A stretch of 12,815 bases of DNA, taken from the NCBI GenBank assembly GCA_034660735.1, contig JAYEJQ010000042.1, positions 1 through 12,815 on the forward strand, in the 5' to 3' direction. The position numbers were made by a program, and so were the translations under genes. Source of the DNA: JAGLTA01 sp034660735. Its GTDB lineage: Bacteria; Patescibacteriota; Patescibacteriia; JAACEG01. Under the pieces are notes generated by a model. The model saw nothing but the letters and a program-made list of their open reading frames with translations, was not told where the DNA came from and did no database searches. Below, piece by piece: positions 7,127 to 12,815 of the stretch (position 1 is its first letter; each line of letters opens with the position of its first letter).

Positions 7127-9268
7127 TTATAGATTTAATTCATTCGCCTTTTGCGCGTATTCTTCCGCTTTCTCGGTTTTTCCAAATTTTTTATATAATT
7201 CAGAAATCTCTAAATAATATTCGGCTGCTTTATCCTTCTTGTTTATTGATAAATAAATTTTGCTGATATTTGTTAAACTAGGAATATCGTTATAACTTAA
7301 CCCTAATTCCTTAATTTTTGCAAATTCAATATCAGCCTCTTCGTCTTTTCCAGAATAAATATATGCCGATAGTAGCGGCCAATGCAGATAAACAGGCTCG
7401 TTATTAAAAGACAAACCTTTTTCATATAGTTCAATCGCATCGTTAATTTTTTGTTGCGAAATTTTCGCCTCTGCCATTTGAAAATAAAAATGCGGCCTGG
7501 TCGGGCTTAATTTTATCGCTTCCTCCCCAAGTTCTAAAACATTGTCGCTATAACTTGCGTCAAATCTTCTTGCTGAATTATAAAACATCATTAAAAAATA
7601 ATGGTGGCGAACATTTAGAGGATGCTTGTCTATTAACTTATTTAACGATTCAACCGTATATTCAACAACTTCAGCAGATTTATTTTTTGAAATTTTATCT
7701 GAATTTTGAATCACAAATTTAGCGAAATTTATCAACTGCTGAGAAATTTCCACGTTTTGATAAGTATTATAACCTAAAGCTTTTTTAAATTTCAGCAAAG
7801 TAAAATCAACATCAGAATTTCTACTGGAACTCAACGCTTGGATCGCTGTTGAATTAGCTAAAATAGGACGAATATTAAAAATATAAATAGAAGATGATAT
7901 GAACAAAAAAATTACAATTAAAACCGCTGGATTGATATTCTGGCGGACGATATTTTTATCCTCTAAAATTTCCTCGTCTTCTTTAAATATCAATAAATAA
8001 TTTATAAAAGCAAACGATAAAAAAAACATTAAATAAGTGGTCGGGGTATCAAAAACAAAAATATTCTGCATTATATACATTACTAAAATTATCATCATCA
8101 ACGCGTATATATTCTTGAATTTTCCGCTTCTTTTGAATTTTACCCATAACATATAAAAAGCCGCGATAAAAATAGATAAATAAAACAGCAGTCCGATTGT
8201 CCCGCTGGCAACAGCGACATCAACAACACTGTTGTGCGCTCTGTCAAACCAAAGCTCAGAACTTGAATCTTTAATAAATTCCGGAGGAAAATATTTATTG
8301 AACACAATATTAAAATTTTCATACCCCCAGCCAAAAATAGGCTTATCTTTCCATCCTTGCCAGCCAATTTTCCAATTCAACACCCTTGTTTCTGTCGTAG
8401 TGTCTTTTAGCGAGATAGACGCAATCCTTTTTATCGTTGTTGTATTCTGCACAAAAGCAGAATTTTTATTCGCAAAAATCAATATTACTGAAAACAATAT
8501 TATTACTAATACCGCTAAACTATATTTTTTAAATCTGCTCTTTTTATTAAAAACATTAAACAGTAAAAATAAAAAAATTCCGAATAAAAAAGATAAAATC
8601 GCCCCGCGCGTTTGAGTATTATATAAAACAAAACAATAAAGCAATATGGCTATAAAATAAAAAACTCTAAACTTATTCTTCTGATAGAATATAAGGATTA
8701 AGGCAAAAATTATATTAAACAGCAGGTAGCCGCCTAAAAACGCCGAATTTCCCAAACTTCCGGACAGGCGGGTTGATTGCGGATTTATAAAAAATTTATT
8801 TTTTATTCCAAAATATTCAGCAAGCGCTGTTATACAAACCAAAATACTTGCCACAACCGCGACATTTAATAATAACATCCAATCTTTGCTTTTTTTAAAA
8901 ACGCTCGTTGTTATTAAAAAGAAAATAAAAAAATGAATAATCGTGAGCAATCCATCGCTCCGTTCAACATTACTCCAAAAACTGTTATAAAAATCCGCTC
9001 CAAAAATACTTACTACAAATATAATAGCGATATAAGCTGACAGTAGCCATCCAACTCTTGAAAGTTTCGGCAGATATGACGGCTTTGCTAAAACTAATAA
9101 TAGATAAAAAAACAGAACAACTTCAATAATTATCCTGAAAGCGATTATCTTGGGGAAAATAAAAGGAAATAAAAATCTCCCAGACACTAATAACGGCATA
9201 AAAAGCGCGAGGCAAATTCCCGACTTAACAATGTAAAGATAAATTTTACTAATTTTTTCTGAAAACAT
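7127..9268 (-). CDS. O-antigen ligase/polymerase-like membrane protein (Wzy_C) with C-terminal TPR repeats
   Basis: A 713-residue integral membrane protein. Hydrophobic helices run from about residue 10 to 265; a large extracytoplasmic loop follows (about 270-345) with FGWGYENF and RAHN at 343-346; more helices lie at 350-425 and 448-466. TRG at 220-222 and RLSGSLGNSAFLGGYL at 167-182 are typical of the Wzy_C/WaaL fold, where the loop His and Arg take part in transferring an undecaprenyl-linked glycan to an acceptor. Residues from about 480 to 713 are soluble and helical, with TPR-like pairs (IKLSPTRPHFYFQMAEA, DAIELYEKGL, AAEYYLEISELYKKFG). In lineages with reduced envelopes such proteins may glycosylate secreted proteins; this is inference. 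It starts at ATG 9268 with no Shine-Dalgarno. The stop overlaps the truncated methyltransferase frame. Confidence 0.88.
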   Translation of the reverse strand: MFSEKISKIYLYIVKSGICLALFMPLLVSGRFLFPFIFPKIIAFRIIIEVVLFFYLLLVLAKPSYLPKLSRVGWLLSAYIAIIFVVSIFGADFYNSFWSNVERSDGLLTIIHFFIFFLITTSVFKKSKDWMLLLNVAVVASILVCITALAEYFGIKNKFFINPQSTRLSGSLGNSAFLGGYLLFNIIFALILIFYQKNKFRVFYFIAILLYCFVLYNTQTRGAILSFLFGIFLFLLFNVFNKKSRFKKYSLAVLVIILFSVILIFANKNSAFVQNTTTIKRIASISLKDTTTETRVLNWKIGWQGWKDKPIFGWGYENFNIVFNKYFPPEFIKDSSSELWFDRAHNSVVDVAVASGTIGLLFYLSIFIAAFYMLWVKFKRSGKFKNIYALMMIILVMYIMQNIFVFDTPTTYLMFFLSFAFINYLLIFKEDEEILEDKNIVRQNINPAVLIVIFLFISSSIYIFNIRPILANSTAIQALSSSRNSDVDFTLLKFKKALGYNTYQNVEISQQLINFAKFVIQNSDKISKNKSAEVVEYTVESLNKLIDKHPLNVRHHYFLMMFYNSARRFDASYSDNVLELGEEAIKLSPTRPHFYFQMAEAKISQQKINDAIELYEKGLSFNNEPVYLHWPLLSAYIYSGKDEEADIEFAKIKELGLSYNDIPSLTNISKIYLSINKKDKAAEYYLEISELYKKFGKTEKAEEYAQKANELNL

Positions 9269-9321
9269 AATAACAATTCAAAGATAAAAAATCAAAATAT
9301 AAATATATAAAAAATAAATAA

Positions 9322-10335
9322 TTATAAATTATTCGAAACTTTAATAAACTCATTTAATTTTTCCAGCGCTTTGCCTGTTTTAATCTGTCCTTTTGCTAAT
9401 TCAATCCCTTTTAGTATACTATCAACTTTCCCAAAAGCAAGCATTGCCGCGGCGGAATTCAAAACAGCGGCGGCTAACTGCGCGTCGCTTGCCTTATTTT
9501 TTAAAATATCTAAAAATATCTTGGCGTTCTGTTTTTTATCTCCCCCTTTAATTTCTTCCAAATTATAAACGTCAAAACCAAAATCTTTCGGATTGACTGC
9601 GTATTTTATCATTTCCCGACCTTGTTTAAAATCAAAAATTTGAGTGTCTTTCGCGACGCTTATCTCATCCATTCCTTCATCGCTATGAATAATTATAACT
9701 CGCTTAGATCCTGTCCGCAATAACGCGCTCCCGATTATTCTAATTTTGCTTTTGTCTGACACTCCTATTAACTGACGCTTTACTTCTGCTGGGTTTAACA
9801 TCGGACCTAAAATGTTAAAGTATGTTCTTTTTCCGTATTCAATCCGCGCGTTTTTCACATATTTTAAGGCTGGATGAAAATTAGGCGCGAACATAAAAAC
9901 GATCCCGCAGTTATTCAAACATTTTTTCGCCTGCTCCGCGTTCAGATCTATTTTTATACCTAATTCTTCTAAAACATCCGCGCTCCCGCACTTGCTGCTT
10001 GCGGCGCGATTTCCATGTTTTGCCATCGGAATTCCCGCGCTAGCGCAAATAATAGCTGACACGGTTGATATATTAAAAGTATTCAAACCGTCTCCTCCTG
10101 TTCCGCAATTATCAAGGCAGTCAAAATCCGCGTCAACTTTAATCATATTCTCGCGCGTCGCCCGCGTAATTCCGATAAATTCTTCATCTGTCATCTCTTT
10201 TCGCTCAAACAGTTCAAATATTTTTATAATCTCATACTTGCTTAAATTTCCGCTAATAATCTCTTCCTGTATTTTAAATGCCTCGTCTGATGTTAAGTTT
10301 TTGCCGCTTTTTAGTTTGGTGATAATATTTCGCAT
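9322..10335 (-). CDS. trpD: Anthranilate phosphoribosyltransferase
   Basis: Transfers phosphoribose from PRPP to anthranilate, the second step of tryptophan synthesis. I take ATG 10335 as the start (337 residues), because the TrpD N-terminus normally begins just before the IITKLKSGKNLTSDEA-type helix; ATG 10359, 3 nt after the recombinase stop, would add MYKFLIII. Numbered from the longer start: CGTGGDG at 85-91 and NIST at 96-99 bind PRPP; KHGNRAASSKCGSADVLE at 114-131; HPALKYVKNAR with Arg172 for anthranilate; and the metal-binding D231-E232 in HSDEGMDE. All key residues are present, so it should be active. It is canonical TrpD rather than YbiB/TrpD2 or a pyrimidine phosphorylase. No other trp gene is in the window, which is odd for a pathway normally kept as an operon. 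No Shine-Dalgarno at either start. Confidence 0.95.
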   Translation of the reverse strand: MRNIITKLKSGKNLTSDEAFKIQEEIISGNLSKYEIIKIFELFERKEMTDEEFIGITRATRENMIKVDADFDCLDNCGTGGDGLNTFNISTVSAIICASAGIPMAKHGNRAASSKCGSADVLEELGIKIDLNAEQAKKCLNNCGIVFMFAPNFHPALKYVKNARIEYGKRTYFNILGPMLNPAEVKRQLIGVSDKSKIRIIGSALLRTGSKRVIIIHSDEGMDEISVAKDTQIFDFKQGREMIKYAVNPKDFGFDVYNLEEIKGGDKKQNAKIFLDILKNKASDAQLAAAVLNSAAAMLAFGKVDSILKGIELAKGQIKTGKALEKLNEFIKVSNNL

Positions 10336-10362
10336 AATAATAATTAAAAATTTATACATTTT

Positions 10363-11178
10363 TTAATCCAAAGGACTTTTTATTTTTTTTAAAATAGGGT
10401 TTGTAACTTTTGTGTATATCTGTGTTGTTCTAATATTACTATGCCCTAATAATTCTTGCACATAACGAACATCAACGCCATTTTCCAGCAAATGCGTCGC
10501 AAAACTGTGACGAAGCGAATGAAAAGTTGCGTTTTTTTCTATTTTAGCAGATTTTATCGCTTTTTCAAAAACTTTCTGCAATGTCGTTGTTGTTAACTTT
10601 CCTCCCCTATTGCTTTCAAACACCAAATCATTATTGCTTTTTCCGGCAATTAAGTTCAAAACGTTATTTTTCAATTTTTCAGAAAAAACTGTTGTTCTGT
10701 CTTTTTTGCCTTTCGCGTTTTTAATATGAATCGTTAATTCCTCCAGATTAATATCTTTTATTTTTAAATTTATTACTTCGCTTACACGCAAACCTGCCGC
10801 GTATCCCAAAGAAACCATTAATCTATGCTTTACATTTTTTATTTGGCAAATTATATTTTCAATTTCTTTTCGCGACAACACTATCGGCAATTTCTTGCTT
10901 CTCTTAGCGCATTTAAAACTAATCTTGCCTTTTGTCTTTAAAATTTCATAATACAAAAATTTAACTGAATTTAACGCTAAATTTATTGTTTGCGACGAAT
11001 TTCCTTTTTTCTGTTTTTCTAATAAAAAGGTCTCAATCGCCTTGTCTCTCTCTTTTATATTTTTATTTTTTGCAAAATTTAAATATTCCTTTATGTAAAA
11101 TAAATAAGCCTTGATTGTTTTCTGGCTATAATTCCTTAATTTTAGCAACTTTTCAGTTTTGTCTAATATCTTTTGCAT
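10363..11178 (-). CDS. Tyrosine recombinase, XerC/D-like
   Basis: A site-specific DNA recombinase of 271 residues from ATG 11178; a TTG at 11184 would add two residues and I numbered from it. An N-terminal SAM-like core-binding domain covers about 8-85 (YSQKTIKAYLFYIKEYL). The catalytic domain has the full set: Arg133 (AAGLRVSE), Lys158 (NAKGKKDR), His222 and Arg225 (FHSLRHSFATHLLENG), His248 (LGHSN) and the nucleophile Tyr257 (QIYTKV). Its length and lack of an arm-binding domain fit Xer-type or small integrases. It could be the host dimer-resolution enzyme or the recombinase of a mobile island; nothing here decides. It is the first gene of the minus-strand run, directly ahead of trpD, and its promoter contains a copy of the MITE terminus. 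Confidence 0.93.
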   Translation of the reverse strand: MQKILDKTEKLLKLRNYSQKTIKAYLFYIKEYLNFAKNKNIKERDKAIETFLLEKQKKGNSSQTINLALNSVKFLYYEILKTKGKISFKCAKRSKKLPIVLSRKEIENIICQIKNVKHRLMVSLGYAAGLRVSEVINLKIKDINLEELTIHIKNAKGKKDRTTVFSEKLKNNVLNLIAGKSNNDLVFESNRGGKLTTTTLQKVFEKAIKSAKIEKNATFHSLRHSFATHLLENGVDVRYVQELLGHSNIRTTQIYTKVTNPILKKIKSPLD

Positions 11179-11190
11179 ATTCAAATAAAA

Positions 11191-11218
11191 ATGATATAAT
11201 AAATTTATTATGCGACAA
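11191..11218 (-). promoter_or_regulatory. Possible recombinase promoter containing a 16-bp perfect palindrome
   Basis: TTGTCG (11218-11213) and TATCAT (11196-11191) are 16 nt apart on the minus strand, the latter 12 nt before the ATG at 11178, so the transcript would be almost leaderless. Between the boxes lies ATAATAAATTTATTAT (11196-11211), a perfect palindrome that could bind a dimeric repressor. Confidence 0.4.
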
Positions 11219-11221
11219 GTT
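11201..11221. repeat. Solo copy of the MITE terminal sequence beside a TA
   Basis: AAATTTATTATGCGACAAG at 11201-11219 is identical to 6417-6435, the right end of the palindromic element, and in the same orientation. As there, the terminus is followed after two more bases by TA (11222-11223). The similarity ends at 11201, so the rest of the arm is absent. It may be a decayed element end or the distal end of a larger unit. Confidence 0.6.
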
Positions 11222-11265
11222 TAATCAATTTAAGATAATTTCATTATAACATAAGTTTGCATAAC

Positions 11266-11303
11266 ATACAAATTTTTGTTATTAAAAAACAAAAAGTTTG
11301 TAT
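11266..11303. repeat. Inverted repeat in the divergent intergenic region
   Basis: ATACAAATTTTTGTT (11266-11280) and AACAAAAAGTTTGTAT (11288-11303) are inverted copies with a one-base difference in length, around a 7-nt spacer. It lies between the divergently transcribed recombinase and the plus-strand orphan gene, so it could be an operator for either. It is very AT-rich, so chance is possible. The rest of the interval 11222-11336 shows no gene. Confidence 0.4.
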
Positions 11304-11336
11304 AAAAACCAGTTATACGCCATAATTTTTTTATCT

Positions 11337-11363
11337 TTGTGGTAAAATAAAGCTTGGTACAAT
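11337..11363 (+). promoter_or_regulatory. Candidate promoter of the plus-strand orphan gene
   Basis: TTGTGG (11337-11342) and TACAAT (11358-11363) are 15 nt apart; using TTTGTG one base earlier gives 16. Transcription would start near 11370, about 80 nt before the ATG at 11452 and ahead of the small leader frame. The match is moderate. Confidence 0.4.
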
Positions 11364-11410
11364 ATAAAACGACGAAAATCTAAATTTTTTCTATTTTAAA
11401 GAGGGGAAAT

Positions 11411-11461
11411 ATGGTGTCCTTCGGACGCTTAATAAAATTTTTAAATTCAAAATGGAGGTAA
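11411..11461 (+). CDS. Possible 16-codon leader ORF overlapping the orphan gene start
   Basis: ATG at 11411 follows GAGGGG (11401-11406) with 4 nt between, the clearest Shine-Dalgarno-like site in the window. The frame encodes MVSFGRLIKFLNSKWR and stops at TAA 11459-11461, overlapping the ATG of the 428-residue gene (11452) by 10 nt in another frame. Such overlap is typical of translational coupling. A hairpin (11413-11419 with 11423-11429, loop TTC) covers its first codons. No stretch of one regulatory amino acid is seen, so classic attenuation is unlikely. It may equally be a chance frame in a leader. Confidence 0.3.
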   Translation: MVSFGRLIKFLNSKWR

Positions 11462-12738
11462 AATATACAAAAAAACAAGCAGAATTAATTTTTGAAAATT
11501 CATTGAAAGCTTTCAATTTAAGTGAAACTACAACAACAGATCCACAAATTATTCAATCTGTCATTAAAGAATTCAGATTAGATGACTTTAAAAGTACCAA
11601 TAAAGAATTTAAAGAAATATTTCAAGATGCTATTTCAAAACCTCAAAAATTAAAACCTTTATTCGATGACATAAAGGAAGGAATAACGTCAAAACATCCT
11701 GCTATTTTAGAATTTGCAGAATTAGCTCTTAAAAAAGATTGGTTTAAACCATCAAAACATATTATCAAGTCAGTTCATGTTATTTATGTACTCGAAGCAC
11801 TGACAGCAATGATGTGCAATAATCATAAATTTTTTGTTGAAGTTCAGAATCATTACAAGAAAAAAGAAAAGAAATATGGTCTTGATACTCTTAATATTAT
11901 CTCAACTTTTTTCAACGCTTTAAAGATTTCACCTCATTTTTTTGATATTGCAAAACCACTTTCACTTGATCCTTTGTTAATTTATTTCAGAATTCAAAGA
12001 GGTCTAAGCAAATCCCGTTTATCAAGAAAAGAATTAAGAAGAATTTATCAACAAAAAGAGATCAATTTTTTTGAATATAAACTTTTAAAACCCATACAAA
12101 AAAATGAGGTTGAGCAAATCAATAAACTGGTTCGAATAAATATTTATGAAGCCGGCATAACAGAATATAAAAAAGGCTTTATCACAAATGCCATCAGTGC
12201 TCATGTATTATCAGAAGATTTAGTCATCGATCCACCAAATACTATTTTTAAAGAGAAAAAAGTACTACCTGAAAAAAGTAATAACCCTTTTTATAAAAAA
12301 ATTGCAGAAAAAGAAAATTTATTTCCTACTATTACTTTAAGTCAAGAATGGACAAGTCTTTACACAACATGGAACATGGTTTTCGTTTTAGGCAATCTAA
12401 ACGATTTAGATATAATTTTTCCAAAACTTTTAATTCCTTCGCTAATTAATTCAAAAAGTGAAAATTTTTTAGGAGTAAGATTTATATCACTATGGCTAAC
12501 AATTAATCATGCTATTTTTAGAAAGGCCGAAAAGGATGAATTACTTGGTCCAGAAAATAATACTGAAATGGCTAAAGCGTGGGCTAAAATTAATAAAAAA
12601 TATGCATTAGAATTAGCAAAAGAAGAAATACACGAGAATTCAAGAAGATTATTAAAAAATTATAAAAGTTTTTTCACACATCCTTTTTTCAACTTATTCA
12701 AAATGGTTAAAATATTTGTATTTGGCAAAAAACATTAA
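11452..12738 (+). CDS. Hypothetical protein of unrecognised family, 428 residues
   Basis: I do not recognise this protein. It is soluble, Lys-rich and apparently mostly helical, with no signal peptide and no clear membrane segment; the last 25 residues (FFTHPFFNLFKMVKIFVF and a basic end) form an aromatic/basic tail that could touch a membrane. No HExxH, P-loop, DPPY or nuclease motif is evident. Two relatively hydrophobic stretches are SVHVIYVLEALTAMMC (about 106-121) and the region around LGVRFISLWLTINHAIF (about 338-354). It is the only plus-strand gene and is divergent from the recombinase. Its alanine codons are almost all GCA, GCT or GCC, whereas the minus-strand genes use GCG freely, which hints at a different origin. 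ATG 11452 is the first start in frame; GGAGG at 11454-11458 lies inside the gene and cannot serve it. A long hairpin follows the stop. Confidence 0.85.
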   Translation: MEVKYTKKQAELIFENSLKAFNLSETTTTDPQIIQSVIKEFRLDDFKSTNKEFKEIFQDAISKPQKLKPLFDDIKEGITSKHPAILEFAELALKKDWFKPSKHIIKSVHVIYVLEALTAMMCNNHKFFVEVQNHYKKKEKKYGLDTLNIISTFFNALKISPHFFDIAKPLSLDPLLIYFRIQRGLSKSRLSRKELRRIYQQKEINFFEYKLLKPIQKNEVEQINKLVRINIYEAGITEYKKGFITNAISAHVLSEDLVIDPPNTIFKEKKVLPEKSNNPFYKKIAEKENLFPTITLSQEWTSLYTTWNMVFVLGNLNDLDIIFPKLLIPSLINSKSENFLGVRFISLWLTINHAIFRKAEKDELLGPENNTEMAKAWAKINKKYALELAKEEIHENSRRLLKNYKSFFTHPFFNLFKMVKIFVFGKKH

Positions 12739-12751
12739 AAGGAATAAGGAG

Positions 12752-12804
12752 TTTTGGAAAAATGGAATTCACCCCTTTAATTCCCCTCTTCCATTTTTTC
12801 AAAA
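12752..12804 (+). terminator. Long hairpin downstream of the orphan gene, possible terminator
   Basis: The 16 nt at 12752-12767 pair with 12789-12804 with a single G-U, enclosing a 21-nt loop. There is no run of T after the stem, only the six T inside the descending arm, so it is not a textbook terminator. An alternative inner hairpin (GGAATT 12764-12769 with AATTCC 12779-12784) excludes the outer one in part. It could end the transcript or protect the mRNA 3' end. Confidence 0.5.
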
Positions 12805-12815
12805 CAAAAATTTAG

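Noticed and set aside
9992..10366. Long plus-strand frames opposite trpD, ligase and the epimerase
   Set aside because: They mirror well-identified minus-strand genes and show no domain, start signal or sensible composition of their own.
10363..11178. Phage integrase with an att site at the tRNA-Glu gene
   Set aside because: I found no duplicate of the tRNA 3' end elsewhere in the window, and the recombinase is about 8 kb away, so no tRNA-targeted island is supported.
12762..12815. 17-codon frame (MEFTPLIPLFHFFKTKI) after AAGGAG at 12746-12751, ending on the last base of the window
   Set aside because: Its start and most of its length lie in the long hairpin; spacing is long and the composition looks like structured untranslated RNA. 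Kept only as a note.

Overview
This AT-rich window reads like a chromosomal segment, or the end of a contig, from an uncultivated small-genome bacterium. A Candidatus Patescibacteria (CPR)-type lineage is my best guess. This is an inference from three features: a Wzy_C/O-antigen-ligase protein with a TPR tail, a secreted subtilase ending in near-identical DxDGDGxDE (FG-GAP-like) repeats, and a lone XerC/D-like recombinase. No rRNA or marker gene is present to prove it. The standard genetic code fits all genes. The 100 Ns at 4685-4784 are an assembly gap, so this is probably metagenome-derived.

Layout. Everything from 1 to 11178 is coded on the minus strand. Reading in the direction of transcription (right to left): a tyrosine recombinase (10363-11178), a solitary trpD (9322-10335), a TPR-tailed O-antigen-ligase-like membrane protein (7127-9268), an N-terminally truncated D12-class adenine methyltransferase (6499-7125), a 156-bp TA-flanked inverted-repeat element that looks like a MITE (6282-6437), a secreted S8 protease with tandem repeats broken by the gap (4449-6268), a UXS-like NAD-dependent sugar-nucleotide epimerase/decarboxylase (3361-4389), a DPM1-like family 2 glycosyltransferase (2693-3358), tRNA-Glu(UUC) (2576-2647) followed 5 nt later by a YgjP/SprT-like metallopeptidase (1998-2570), a bidirectional terminator, and acetyl-CoA synthetase (1-1730, cut by the window edge). 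On the plus strand stands one gene, an unrecognised 428-residue protein (11452-12738). It has a possible 16-codon leader ORF overlapping its start and a long hairpin after its stop.

How the genes fit together. Ligase-like protein, epimerase and glycosyltransferase are all cell-surface glycan genes, and the subtilase is exported, so the centre of the window is an envelope/surface block. acs and trpD are isolated metabolic genes with no pathway partners in view. The tRNA-Glu promoter (TTGACA-17-TAAAAT) and acs promoter (TTGAAA-17-TATAAT) are close to the sigma-70 consensus.

Points that stand out: (i) none of the minus-strand genes has a convincing Shine-Dalgarno sequence and several appear leaderless or nearly so, including a protease gene that starts 5 nt after a tRNA; (ii) the MITE-like palindrome, whose 19-bp terminal sequence recurs at 11201-11219 as part of the recombinase promoter, again beside a TA; (iii) the repeat array, identical at DNA level across a 109-bp core, in which the missing sequence can be predicted as 26 + 153n bp; (iv) the plus-strand orphan cassette, with different codon taste and unusual flanking structures. 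There is no gene-free stretch longer than 300 bases.
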